Assembly (NCBI GenBank): GCA_024399655.1
Contig: JAKSNP010000006.1
Span: forward strand, 70,181-114,522
Direction: 5' to 3'
Source of the DNA: Paludibacteraceae bacterium
Lineage (GTDB): Bacteria; Bacteroidota; Bacteroidia; Bacteroidales; Paludibacteraceae
DNA length: 44,342 bases
Made by a program: the position numbers and the translations under genes. The notes under the pieces are model-generated. The model worked only from the letters and a program-made list of their open reading frames with translations, searched no databases and had not been told where the DNA came from. How positions within the stretch are numbered: position 1 is the first letter of the stretch; every line of letters begins with the position of its first letter. Below are positions 1 through 8,885 of the stretch, in pieces.

Positions 1-38
1 CCCGTTATGTGCGGGCGGTAATTTTTTTGTATCAAAAT

Positions 39-70
39 TTGCATATCTCGGATAAAAGCAGTAACTTTGC
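39..70 (+). promoter_or_regulatory. Bacteroidota-type promoter for the C10 peptidase gene
   Basis: A TTG at 39-41 and TAACTTTGC at 62-70 are separated by 20 nt, matching the Bacteroidota -33/-7 form. The upstream ATG at 67 lies inside the -7 element, so translation more likely starts at ATG 115. Confidence 0.75.
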
Positions 71-114
71 AAGCGAAATGGATGTACGCCGTTGTGCATC
101 CGCAATTTAATATT

Positions 115-3096
115 ATGATAATACGTTCTCGCTTCATTCTTCTTTTGAGTGCCGTAGTCCTTTCCATCTCCCTCACGGCATCTCCCGTGTCGTTGCAGCA
201 GGCTCAGCAGCAGGCTGATGCCTTTTTCGCCTCCGTCGCTCCTCAGCATCGTGCCCAAGCGCAATCCCTCCGATTGGCGTATACGGCCATGCAGCCGAAG
301 GCGCAGGTCCCCGCGTTCTATGTCTTCAACCGCGGTACGGATGGCGGTTTTGTGTTGGTGGCTGCTGACGATGCGGCGGCATCGCCCGTTTTGGGATATG
401 CCGAATCCGGAACGTTTCTCACCGAGGATATGCCCGCCAATGTGGCTTATTGGCTTGAGCGTTTTGCCGCGTCGGTTGAATATGCGGCTTCCTGCCCTCA
501 ATCCGCATCGGCACGCCAACGGATGCGCAATGCGTATACTCCCGTCGCTCCGTTGATGCAGACCAAGTGGAATCAGGGCTATCCCTTCAACCTCAAATGC
601 CCGATGGACGGCCAATACCAGTCGCTTACCGGATGTATCGCCACCGCATTTGCCCAGGTGATGAAATACCATGCTTATCCCGAACACGGCAACGGGTCGC
701 ATTCCTACACCTGGAGTGGGGGATACTATAGTACGCCCCAAACCCTTTCTGCCGATTTCGGCAACACCACCTACGAATGGAGCAGCATGCGCAATACCAC
801 CAATTATACCTGGACCAGCAAGCAGGAAAATGCCGTCAGTACGATCATGTATCATCTGGGCGTGGCGTGCGAGATGAAGTATTCGGCTGCTGCAAGCGGT
901 TCGTATGCCGAGGATATGGCAGCAGGCATGTATCGCTATTTCGATTACGATTCTTCCTTGCAGGTGATCTGCAAGGATTATTTCCCCGCGCTTGATTTTC
1001 TGGATATCATCCAGGAGGAATTGCTCGCATCGCGTCCGTTGGTCGTGGAAGGACATACGCCTCGGGGCGAGGGCCACTGCTTCGTATGCGACGGAATAGA
1101 TGCCGACGGCTATGTACATATCAACTGGGGCTGGAGCGGCGTGGCCGACGGCAATTTCGATATTTCTAATCTCGCTCCCGAAGAGCAGGGTGCGGGCGGT
1201 GCCCTGAGCGGCATGGCTTTCACTGAAAGCGTGGTGATCATACGAGGCATACAGCCAAATCAGGGCGGTCGTCCCCGTCCCACGATAATCAGCAATTCCA
1301 TCACGCTCGACCGTTATAGAATGGCCAAAACCGAATCCCCCGTCATTACCTGTGACTGGTTCGTTAATTTCGGCGCCTGCGATTGGTCGGGCCGTCTGAT
1401 GGCATTGGTGTACGATAGCCGCGGAACGCTGCTGCAGGCGCTTTCGGATGATCCCGAGTCGACTGAAATACCTGTTCTCTACGGCGGTGATCAATACAGC
1501 ATTTCACCCTCGTTCAGTCAGCTGCCCGTAGGGCAGTACGACGTGATGATCGGCGTGTCGATGGACGGCCAATCCGAATATTTCCCCGTTTATGCTTACG
1601 GTGTGGGCGAACAGCATTTCATGCTTGACGTTACCGCCGATTCGCTTCTTTTCAAGGCCAAGCCGGCGATGGACTATTCCCGCATCGATTACACTCGTCT
1701 CAACGCCTTCTATCGCCCCGATCAGTATGTGAGCGGCGGCGCTGCATGGATATTGCATTTGGAGACCGACAATTTCTGGAATCGTTCCGACCGCGACGCG
1801 TTGCTCTATGTAGGTCTCTGTTCCTCCTCCGATTCGTCGGTGGCGGGCACCTATCGTATGGCATCGGGCATGCAGGTGGGGCATATCTTCAGGGCTTTGC
1901 TTTACACCGGTTCGATCAATTCGTACAAAGAAATGGAATTGGACGATTTGCAACTGTCCGTGGTGCCCGGCGAGGACGGGTCTTACCTCGTTTGCTATTA
2001 TTTCGTATTGGACGGCTTCCCCTACCGGGGTCAGGTGTCCCTGCCCGCATCGGCTGTGACTGCCGTAGTCGAATCCACCGAAGATCCCATCCTGTTGACC
2101 GATGAGATGGCGGCATTGACGCCTTCATACGCGGCGGGAGAGGCTGCCTCGGCATCGGTATCGGCTCTCTCGCCTATCCCTTATCTGTTCACCGGTGTGG
2201 TTTCCGCGGTTGATACGTCGGCCTTGTCGTCCGAAGGGCGGCTCGCTTACACGCTGCTGGAGGGAACACGTACGCTGCAGGGCTATGGTCTCTCGCTCGC
2301 GGCCGACTCGGCATTCACCGACGCCCGTCAGCTTCTGCCCTTGGATACGGTGGTCGTATTGGCTACCCTGGCTGTCGACGCCGACGCACATAGCGCTTCG
2401 CTCGACGGAGGCTATATCGTACGCCGTCGCGGCTACGTGCCTATCCACGGATTGAATGCCGTTTCCGAGGACGGTCATGCTTTCACCCTGTCGTGGAATC
2501 CGCTCGATGCCGGTCATCAGTATCTGCTGAAGGTGTCGTTTGCGGGACAGCCCTATATCGATACCTTGCTTTCCTCCACGTCGTTCGTATATGATTTCCC
2601 TTATTCGGGCAGCTATTCCTGGCAGGTCTATTCCGCTGACGCCTCAGGCGAGTGGGATGGTAGATGGCCCGGGGTCGGTCCTGACTTCACGGTGCAGACG
2701 GCGGTTGATTATGCGGTATACGATCTCGAGGCTTCGGTTGACGGTTCGCGTGTCAGCTTCACCTGGCGCAGTCAGGCTCCGATGTTCTCCTATCGGGTAT
2801 TCAACAACAAGTCCGGTAAGGAATTGGAGAATTTGCGTGATACGGTGGCGGTTGCTTCGGCATGCCTGTCAGTCCCCTCCAAGGGCGAATTCACGTTCTC
2901 GCTCGTCCCGATGTCCGAAGATGGCGGCTTGGCTTTGACCGAACCGGTCACCTGCACCTTTGTGGTTACCACTTTGGCATTGGATGACCCGCAAACTGCG
3001 GAAACACGTCCTCAGAAGTACATTTCTGACGGGCATCTCTATATTGAATCTTACGGTGTGGTCTACGATGTACTTGGTTCCCCCGTCACACGCTAA
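115..3096 (+). CDS. Secreted C10 family (streptopain-like) cysteine peptidase with Spi propeptide
   Basis: The product of about 993 residues starts at ATG 115 because the in-frame ATG at 67 sits within the promoter. A hydrophobic signal peptide covers roughly residues 1-22. An Spi-like inhibitory propeptide follows to about residue 120, then a C10 peptidase domain at about 155-395. The nucleophile is Cys174 in the context LTGCIATAFAQVMKYH, and the catalytic His321 lies in GEGHCFVCDG, followed by the family motif INWGWSG. Residues 400-960 are a long beta-rich region of unknown role. The last 30 residues (YISDGHLYIESYGVVYDVLG) look like the short C-terminal motif on many exported Bacteroidales proteins, possibly a type IX secretion signal. 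By family knowledge it degrades extracellular protein; substrate is unknown. Confidence 0.88.
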   Translation: MIIRSRFILLLSAVVLSISLTASPVSLQQAQQQADAFFASVAPQHRAQAQSLRLAYTAMQPKAQVPAFYVFNRGTDGGFVLVAADDAAASPVLGYAESGTFLTEDMPANVAYWLERFAASVEYAASCPQSASARQRMRNAYTPVAPLMQTKWNQGYPFNLKCPMDGQYQSLTGCIATAFAQVMKYHAYPEHGNGSHSYTWSGGYYSTPQTLSADFGNTTYEWSSMRNTTNYTWTSKQENAVSTIMYHLGVACEMKYSAAASGSYAEDMAAGMYRYFDYDSSLQVICKDYFPALDFLDIIQEELLASRPLVVEGHTPRGEGHCFVCDGIDADGYVHINWGWSGVADGNFDISNLAPEEQGAGGALSGMAFTESVVIIRGIQPNQGGRPRPTIISNSITLDRYRMAKTESPVITCDWFVNFGACDWSGRLMALVYDSRGTLLQALSDDPESTEIPVLYGGDQYSISPSFSQLPVGQYDVMIGVSMDGQSEYFPVYAYGVGEQHFMLDVTADSLLFKAKPAMDYSRIDYTRLNAFYRPDQYVSGGAAWILHLETDNFWNRSDRDALLYVGLCSSSDSSVAGTYRMASGMQVGHIFRALLYTGSINSYKEMELDDLQLSVVPGEDGSYLVCYYFVLDGFPYRGQVSLPASAVTAVVESTEDPILLTDEMAALTPSYAAGEAASASVSALSPIPYLFTGVVSAVDTSALSSEGRLAYTLLEGTRTLQGYGLSLAADSAFTDARQLLPLDTVVVLATLAVDADAHSASLDGGYIVRRRGYVPIHGLNAVSEDGHAFTLSWNPLDAGHQYLLKVSFAGQPYIDTLLSSTSFVYDFPYSGSYSWQVYSADASGEWDGRWPGVGPDFTVQTAVDYAVYDLEASVDGSRVSFTWRSQAPMFSYRVFNNKSGKELENLRDTVAVASACLSVPSKGEFTFSLVPMSEDGGLALTEPVTCTFVVTTLALDDPQTAETRPQKYISDGHLYIESYGVVYDVLGSPVTR

Positions 3097-3109
3097 TCCG
3101 GAATAGAAT

Positions 3110-3895
3110 ATGAATATCACCGTTATCGGCGCCGGCAATATGGGCGGTGCCATGCTCAAAGGCTGGGTCAAAGCGGGCGGTAACACGCTGACGGCTACGG
3201 CAGCTTCCGAAGCCACCCTTGATCGCATTCGCCTCGAGTGCCCCTCGGTCAAGACGAGTCGGGATAATGTAGCGGCCATCAGGGGCGCGGAGGTCATCGT
3301 GTTGGCGGTTAAGCCATGGAAAGTGGCGGAGGTGGCGGCCGAAATCAAAGAAGCCGTAGATTTCCGTCATCAGATTATCATCTCGGTGGCGGCCAATATC
3401 TCGCCTTCGGAACTGTGTGGCTTTTTCTCCTGTCCGTCCGCCCGGGTGTTTTACGCCATGCCTAATATTGCGGCCGAATACCGGCAGAGCATGACCTTGC
3501 TGACGGCGGGCGAAGGGGTGGAGGAGGCTGATATGGCAATTGCGGAGCAGCTGTTGCGCCAGTTGGGCAAAGTGATGCGGTGCAACGGGCAGCAGTTGTC
3601 GGCAGGCAATATGTTGTCGGGCTGTGGCATAGCCTATATCATGCGTTTTCTTCATGCCATGACCGAGGGTGGAGTGGAAATGGGCTTGTATCCCAACGAC
3701 GCCCGTGCGATAGCGCTTCAGGCGATGAAAGGAGCTGTTTCTTTATTGGAAGAGAGCGGAATGCATCCTGCAGTTGCCATCGACAAGGTCACCACTCCGG
3801 GCGGTTTGACCATCCGCGGACTCAACGAATTGGATCATGCGGGATTCAACTCGGCGGTGATCCGTTGTCTGAAAGCCGGCTTGATTGATAAATAA
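3110..3895 (+). CDS. proC: Pyrroline-5-carboxylate reductase
   Basis: This cytoplasmic enzyme reduces 1-pyrroline-5-carboxylate to L-proline with NAD(P)H, the last step of proline synthesis. The N-terminus has the dinucleotide-binding motif GAGNMGGAML (residues 7-16). The C-terminal part carries the family signature of P5C reductase, IDKVTTPGGLTIRGLNELD, near residues 223-241. At 261 residues it has the usual full length. It starts 13 nt after the peptidase stop with no promoter visible between, so it may be co-transcribed with that gene, though the functions are not obviously linked. Confidence 0.95.
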   Translation: MNITVIGAGNMGGAMLKGWVKAGGNTLTATAASEATLDRIRLECPSVKTSRDNVAAIRGAEVIVLAVKPWKVAEVAAEIKEAVDFRHQIIISVAANISPSELCGFFSCPSARVFYAMPNIAAEYRQSMTLLTAGEGVEEADMAIAEQLLRQLGKVMRCNGQQLSAGNMLSGCGIAYIMRFLHAMTEGGVEMGLYPNDARAIALQAMKGAVSLLEESGMHPAVAIDKVTTPGGLTIRGLNELDHAGFNSAVIRCLKAGLIDK

Positions 3896-4330
3896 CACCA
3901 TCTCCATTAGTTTCTCACTTAATAAATTTCCGCGACATTACTGTCATATCCGAAACCACACCGATACCAATCCGATATCAGCCCCAGGCCAGTATATGGG
4001 ATGTATATATGTTGTTCCCTTTCTGCATTGTGCATTGAGCATCGCTGATGGTGCATTGTGAATTCTCGTAAGCACATCGTTAGCAATCGGTACATGACCG
4101 AACTATGCAATAATCTCAAACATCATACAAACTTTCCAAAGTCATCAAACGTAAATTCCAGCTGGTGGTATATACCAAATTGTCTGACTTTTTTAGGAGC
4201 ACTAACGGAGCATCTGCGGCTGACGTACGGCTAATGTATTCACTATCATATTCCCCCGTGAGGAACAGGAACGCTAGAATCGTGCCTTCCACTTTTTGCA
4301 ATTTTTATAAGAAATGTCTTTTCCTAAAAA
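3896..4330. other. Non-coding stretch at the left edge of the accessory island
   Basis: I see no supportable gene here. The small open frames on either strand have no family signature and no promoter. There is short repetitive sequence around 4022-4060 (TGCATTGTGCATTG and GTGCATTGTGAATT), of a kind seen in Bacteroidales intergenic DNA. No terminator follows proC, and there is no copy of the tRNA-His 3' end that would mark a distal attachment site. Confidence 0.5.
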
Positions 4331-4415
4331 AATGTAGACAGTTATTGATAAATTTTCCTAAGAAAGTAGACAGTTAACTAAAAACATAGACGCATTCCTA
4401 TTTTTATAGACAGTT
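4319..4415. repeat. Three copies of an IS-end-like motif
   Basis: Three similar units occur at 4319-4343, 4353-4375 and 4395-4415. Each has a TTCCTA core, an A/T run, and then TAGACAGTT. They lie just beyond the 3' end of the IS3-type transposase remnant. They are therefore best read as terminal sequence of that IS, either repeated transposase binding sites or several collapsed IS ends. This is inferred from position and similarity. Confidence 0.6.
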
Positions 4416-4649
4416 TATCATTGTAGTATAGGTTGGTATCTCAGAAGCTGGATCTGCAGCCTTTGAGATGGTTGATGATTTCCTACCTTTCCACTTTTTT
4501 TCTTGAGGACCGGTCTGTTGATGGACCTCATTTGGAGTTTGATAACCAATACTCATATGCGGTCGTTTATCGTTATAAAAGTCGATAAAACTACCAATGT
4601 CCTTCTTCGCCTCTTCTATATTGATATAAGGAGACTGTCGATAATAATG
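4404..4649 (-). pseudogene. C-terminal remnant of an IS3-family transposase (OrfB, rve domain)
   Basis: The minus strand reads open for about 81 codons to a TAA at 4404-4406. It encodes the typical end of an IS3/IS150 OrfB integrase core: an IEEAKKDIGSFIDFYND segment followed at once by KRPHMSIGYQTPNEVH. An in-frame TGA at 4650-4652 and absence of the upstream DDE core and OrfA show that only the 3' fragment survives. The promoter of the Bro-N gene begins right at the broken edge. Confidence 0.85.
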
Positions 4650-4658
4650 TCATTTTTA

Positions 4659-4690
4659 TTTGCACATGTCATAAAAAATGTGTAACTTTG
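4659..4690 (+). promoter_or_regulatory. Promoter for the Bro-N gene
   Basis: TTG at 4660-4662 and TAACTTTG at 4683-4690 are 20 nt apart, a full match to the Bacteroidota consensus. It sits immediately beyond the transposase remnant and 39 nt before the ATG at 4730. Confidence 0.75.
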
Positions 4691-4729
4691 TAGCGTGAAA
4701 GGAATATGCAATAAAAATACTCAACATAT

Positions 4730-5608
4730 ATGAGTCAAACGGAACAAATAAAACTATTTGAAAGTAAGCAAGTACGATCTGTCTGGGATAGCGAGAAGGA
4801 GGAATGGTTCTTCTCGATAGTAGATGTATGTGGAATATTGACAGATCAGCCCAATAGCGATCTGGCTCGAAACTATTGGAAAGTGCTGAAACACAGATTG
4901 ATAAAGGAGGGATATGAACCGGTTACAAATTGTAACCAGTTGAAATTAACGGCTCAAGATGGTAAACAACGTCTTACCGATGTGGCTAATGCGGAAAGCC
5001 TATTCCGTATCATTCAGTCCATCCCGAGCAAGAAGGCAGAGCCTTTTAAAAGATGGATGGCGCAGGTGGCTGCAGAGCGTCTTAACCAGATGCAAAATCC
5101 TGAATTGAACTTTGAGCAAGCCTTTGCGGACTACAAACGACTAGGATATTCAGACAAATGGATTAACCAACGTCTGCAAACTATTCAGGCTCGTAAGGAG
5201 TTGACGGACGAATGGGATCGTGCCGGTGTGACGGAGAAGCAACAATATGCTGCGTTGACGGATATTATTACCAAGGAGTGGTCGGGCAAGACGACACGTC
5301 AATACAAGGATTTTAAGGGGCTGAAGAAAGAATCTCTCCGTGATAATATGACCACGCTGGAATTGGCACTCAACATGGTAGCAGAGGCTGCAACGGTTGA
5401 GATCTCTAAAGCAGAGAACCCCAAGGGCTTTGTGCAAAGTGCGAAGGTTGCTCATAAAGGTGGCAAGATTGCGGCTCAAACGCGTGCTCAGATTGAGGCG
5501 CAAACCGGTCGCAGCATAGTATCTCCAGAGAGAACTTCGGACTATATCCTCCCGGTAGAAGATACGGAGGCTTTACCTTTTGATGATGGAGAAAGTAAGA
5601 AAGAGTGA
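4730..5608 (+). CDS. Bro-N domain protein, DinD/antirepressor-like
   Basis: The 292-residue product has a Bro-N type N-terminal domain (about 5-115) with the motif WFFSIVDVCGILTD. A C-terminal region with YKDFKGLKKESLRDNM, then MTTLELALNMVAEAATVEI and a GGKIAAQTRAQIEAQTG segment, is shared with DNA-damage-inducible protein D-like proteins. Bro-N domains are DNA-binding modules common in phage antirepressors and mobile islands. It has its own promoter, and its base composition is close to the chromosomal genes and richer in G+C than the two genes that follow. Its role is not known; a regulator of the adjacent module or an SOS-linked gene are both possible. Confidence 0.8.
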   Translation: MSQTEQIKLFESKQVRSVWDSEKEEWFFSIVDVCGILTDQPNSDLARNYWKVLKHRLIKEGYEPVTNCNQLKLTAQDGKQRLTDVANAESLFRIIQSIPSKKAEPFKRWMAQVAAERLNQMQNPELNFEQAFADYKRLGYSDKWINQRLQTIQARKELTDEWDRAGVTEKQQYAALTDIITKEWSGKTTRQYKDFKGLKKESLRDNMTTLELALNMVAEAATVEISKAENPKGFVQSAKVAHKGGKIAAQTRAQIEAQTGRSIVSPERTSDYILPVEDTEALPFDDGESKKE

Positions 5609-5704
5609 TTACTACTGCTGGATACGAGCCGGAAGGTGAAAGGTAATTGGCACCACTCACTGCAGAGGCTGGTGGTGGATGAAAGTAAATTCATTTATTA
5701 AAAT

Positions 5705-7432
5705 ATGGAACAATTGCATTTATATAAAGTAGTCTCTTTCTCGGAGTTCTTTGTGGGTGAGACGATAGATATATCAACATCTCTAATACGGTTTAGTCGT
5801 GAGATGTTGGTTGATGCTGTTTCTGTTCTTAGTATGAATTTTGGCAATGCGTATTTGCAAAATCCAGAGGCTCCTTTTTTTTCGGAAACGAGTAAGAAGT
5901 ATTATGAAAAGACAACAGAGATAAATCGAATTTATTTAGCGAAGAATACTACAAGAGGAGAACGTGATTTTTACTGCACCTATAGAACTACACTTCAATT
6001 ATTGCGATATGTTTTTTCTATTCCGTATAATGAGTATCGCAACGAAATTAAGTTAGAGGATTTTGAATATGAACTATTTCGTCTTTTATTAGCTATTAAC
6101 GAAACTTTATATAATGATAGAAGTGATACTGATGATCTTGCTTCTATGATGTTTTATTTGGAATACGCTATAAATGGTTCAAATTTTAATAATTTAGCGG
6201 ATTCAACTCGAGCTCAAGCTTACTATTGTAGAACGCTTTTTACTTTCTTAGAGAAGTCTCCCAAATCAGGTGACTTATATAAAAAATTCTTAGATTATTA
6301 TGGAATTCGGCATTGGCATGAATATGTGTCAACAATCATGGGGATACTATCTCATATGCAACTATGTCGTGAAAATAATAAGAAACGTAATCCTAAGTTT
6401 TCCTTAAAAGAGATGTCACCTATTTTGTGTAGACGTCTTTCTTTGCCCGTGTTAGAGAAGTTATCTATTGACATGGAAGAGTATATTGCTTTTGATGCCA
6501 TAGATAACAGAGATCGAAATAATAATGTTGACTATAGAAGATTTAGAGAATGCCCATTAATAAAAGACGCAGCAGGTTATTATCATCCAATAAATTCTCA
6601 AATGATATGTGAACTGCTGTACAATAGTTTGTATTTTGTTTTGGCAAAATTATATGGTAGGGAGTTCAATAGTTTCTATTATAAACATTTTGTAGAGGAA
6701 TTTCTTTACCATCAAACAATGTTAAAAATATGTGATGGTAGTAAGCGAGTATTTCATTATGTCCCAGAAAAAGAAGCAATCCTATCTTCCATTATTATAA
6801 AAGAAGATAAAGATCAACCAGACTTTTATGTAAGGTATAAGGGAGATATTGTCGTGTTTGAACTTAAAGCAATTAAATTGAATGGGGTATTAAAGGAAAA
6901 AGGAAAGGTAATGCCTTTAGTTAATGAGTTTTATAGCAAGGTAGTTCATGGTATAAATCAAAAAGGAAAGGATGAGGATTTTGCAGTTCGACAATTGATT
7001 AAGCATATAACACATATTGATTCAAACACGTTTGGATGGGATAAATCTATTCCTGATGAAGTTTCCTATTATCCAGTCGTCGTTTTTGAGAATCCTAAAT
7101 TGGTAACTTCTGGAGCGGCAGCATTGATCCAAAATTGGTATAATGAAGAACTATGGAAAAAGAACGGAAAGACACAACACCCCGACGAGGCTTATTATCC
7201 TATAGTTACGGTTTCCATTGATACGCTATTTCTATATGCAGACATCTTTAAATCAAAAGGATTTGGAGTTGTTTTTGATGAGTACTATCATGAATGTGCT
7301 TCTTTTAGCCAATCAGAAGGTTGGAGTTTGTCGCTAAGCAAAAGTTTTGATATGTATATGACGAAATATGGCTACCGTAAAAAGAAGTATTATGATTCTT
7401 TTATTCAGGATGTTATGGAGTCCTGTAAATAG
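5705..7432 (+). CDS. Unknown protein with C-terminal PD-(D/E)XK-like nuclease domain
   Basis: I do not recognise this 575-residue protein as a named family. It has a long, mostly helical N-terminal part (about 1-320). At about 325-435 it carries the layout of a PD-(D/E)XK nuclease: an acidic helix with Glu331/Glu332, then PDF with Asp373, then Glu386-x-Lys388 in VVFELKAIK, then a helix with Gln430 in AVRQLIKHI. About 140 residues of mixed secondary structure follow. The gene is strikingly AT-rich compared with flanking genes, suggesting transfer. It ends 5 nt before the next gene, so the two form an operon. A role as the effector of a defence or element-maintenance system is inference only. 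Confidence 0.6.
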   Translation: MEQLHLYKVVSFSEFFVGETIDISTSLIRFSREMLVDAVSVLSMNFGNAYLQNPEAPFFSETSKKYYEKTTEINRIYLAKNTTRGERDFYCTYRTTLQLLRYVFSIPYNEYRNEIKLEDFEYELFRLLLAINETLYNDRSDTDDLASMMFYLEYAINGSNFNNLADSTRAQAYYCRTLFTFLEKSPKSGDLYKKFLDYYGIRHWHEYVSTIMGILSHMQLCRENNKKRNPKFSLKEMSPILCRRLSLPVLEKLSIDMEEYIAFDAIDNRDRNNNVDYRRFRECPLIKDAAGYYHPINSQMICELLYNSLYFVLAKLYGREFNSFYYKHFVEEFLYHQTMLKICDGSKRVFHYVPEKEAILSSIIIKEDKDQPDFYVRYKGDIVVFELKAIKLNGVLKEKGKVMPLVNEFYSKVVHGINQKGKDEDFAVRQLIKHITHIDSNTFGWDKSIPDEVSYYPVVVFENPKLVTSGAAALIQNWYNEELWKKNGKTQHPDEAYYPIVTVSIDTLFLYADIFKSKGFGVVFDEYYHECASFSQSEGWSLSLSKSFDMYMTKYGYRKKKYYDSFIQDVMESCK

Positions 7433-7437
7433 GTCAT

Positions 7438-8631
7438 ATGTTCGATATTGAATTTTTAACATACACACACACAATTCATATGGCGATAAAATTGGTAAAT
7501 GCGTTGCGAAATTTTTGCATAGAAGACAATGAAGTCGAAATACAAAAAGTTATTTCCTTTTTGATTAGTAATTGCGGTTACAAAGAGTCGCAAATAGATG
7601 CTTCGTTGATAATTCGAGATGAGGACTATCTGCGTATATTGGAATACCAATATGGAAATTATAGCATAACTCGAAAATTGGAATCATTACCTTCTCTTGC
7701 CCCAGAAGATTATAATAAAATTTATGAAGAAACTATCAATAAGTTGATCCCTAATAGAGAACCGTCACATCATACCAAGTATAGTGCTATGGCAAAGAAA
7801 CTTATGCTGTCAGAGGAAAACAATGAGCAAATAATAAAGAACGAACATGCAAGTCTTCGTACACGGTTAATGGAGTTGTTTGCTGAGCAAAAAAAATGGA
7901 AAAAACAACTTCAAGAAATAGGAGAGAATATGTCTTTTGATGATGTGCGTAATCAAGTAAAACAAGCTAACGAAAAGATTGCAAAACATCAGGAGATTAT
8001 TGTTGAATGTGAAGAGTGTGAAAAGAAAAATGGTAAAGATGTATCCATAATGGTTCCTATAGAAGAGGCAGATGGCGAATATACTATTGAGGATGTGGTT
8101 TATGATGGGGATGAACCTATAAATGCATATTATATTTATAGTATAGAACATTCTCGAAAGCGTATCACTTTTTGGGAAGGTGAGATTGCTAAACACGAGC
8201 AGAAGTTACAGCTGATGGATATTGCTCAACAACAATTAGAACAAATGACACAGGAGATATCAGATGTAAATGACCAAATTAAGAACGCAAATACAAGTCA
8301 GAGAAGTGAACCATTGGTGGAAGAATCATCTGATAAAGTTGAGAAGGCATCTACACCTAAAATCAATATGGAGACTACCATGTTATATAGAACTGATGAT
8401 TTATCTTTTGAAATTTGTCAGAAAAAATTCTACAAGATAATTAATGATTCGCCAGAAAGAGGAAAGCAAAGGGTGCTCCGTAGTATAATAGAAAACAAGA
8501 GCCACTTTAATCCAAATCGCTTTAGCCATAAAGAATTGGCAAACGAGTTAAATAACTTGCAAAAGAGATTTGAATTTTCTAAGGCAGATGTCGATAATGT
8601 CTATAAAGATAAAAACAGCAATAAAAGATAG
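7438..8631 (+). CDS. Unknown coiled-coil protein, partner of the upstream nuclease-like protein
   Basis: The 397-residue product is not recognised. Residues 1-105 are probably a helical domain. Residues 120-285 are rich in E, K and Q with heptad-like spacing typical of coiled coil, interrupted by an acidic Tyr-rich insert near 205-240. Residues 286-310 look like a flexible linker. Residues 325-390 form a small basic helical domain (RGKQRVLRSIIENK). It begins 5 nt after the nuclease-like gene and shares its AT-rich composition. A second in-frame ATG lies at 7480, and a short AC dinucleotide run (7463-7473) sits between the two starts. A strong terminator follows, so the pair is a closed unit. 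Confidence 0.6.
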   Translation: MFDIEFLTYTHTIHMAIKLVNALRNFCIEDNEVEIQKVISFLISNCGYKESQIDASLIIRDEDYLRILEYQYGNYSITRKLESLPSLAPEDYNKIYEETINKLIPNREPSHHTKYSAMAKKLMLSEENNEQIIKNEHASLRTRLMELFAEQKKWKKQLQEIGENMSFDDVRNQVKQANEKIAKHQEIIVECEECEKKNGKDVSIMVPIEEADGEYTIEDVVYDGDEPINAYYIYSIEHSRKRITFWEGEIAKHEQKLQLMDIAQQQLEQMTQEISDVNDQIKNANTSQRSEPLVEESSDKVEKASTPKINMETTMLYRTDDLSFEICQKKFYKIINDSPERGKQRVLRSIIENKSHFNPNRFSHKELANELNNLQKRFEFSKADVDNVYKDKNSNKR

Positions 8632-8683
8632 ATTCTTTCTATTTCTTTCTGCACAAGTTTATTCTGTTTCTTTCTACTTCTTT

Positions 8684-8725
8684 AATCAGGCTTCCGTATT
8701 TTAGGTCGGAAGCCTGATTTTTTTG
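8684..8725 (+). terminator. Strong intrinsic terminator closing the two-gene module
   Basis: A perfect 13-bp stem (8684-8696 with 8707-8719, AATCAGGCTTCCG) encloses a 10-nt loop and runs into T residues. It is oriented for the plus strand. The minus-strand side has no T run. Confidence 0.9.
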
Positions 8726-8754
8726 TACACCTGATTTTCTTGTGCTAATTTTGC
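8722..8754 (+). promoter_or_regulatory. Promoter for the DUF3825 gene and the small-gene cassette
   Basis: TTG at 8723-8725 and TAATTTTGC at 8746-8754 are 20 nt apart. The -33 element overlaps the T tract of the preceding terminator. The leader to the ATG at 8886 is then about 125 nt, long enough to hold regulatory structure, although I saw no clear hairpin in it. Confidence 0.65.
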
Positions 8755-8885
8755 ACCGTCAAACGACAAACAGCGCTGAGGTGGTCGCAAATTTTAGTCC
8801 GATTGTCTACCTGCCATACAAGGCGCATAAGTTATGTTTGGTTTGGCAAATGTTTAATTTTGGGTGAGACATTCGGCAAAACATT

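Noticed and set aside
67-114. Upstream start codon for the C10 peptidase
   Set aside because: It falls within the -7 promoter element, and starting there would put a 16-residue extension before an otherwise normal signal peptide.
4165-4377. A 70-codon open frame upstream of the IS3 remnant
   Set aside because: It runs through the IS-end-like repeats, has no promoter and shows no family signature.
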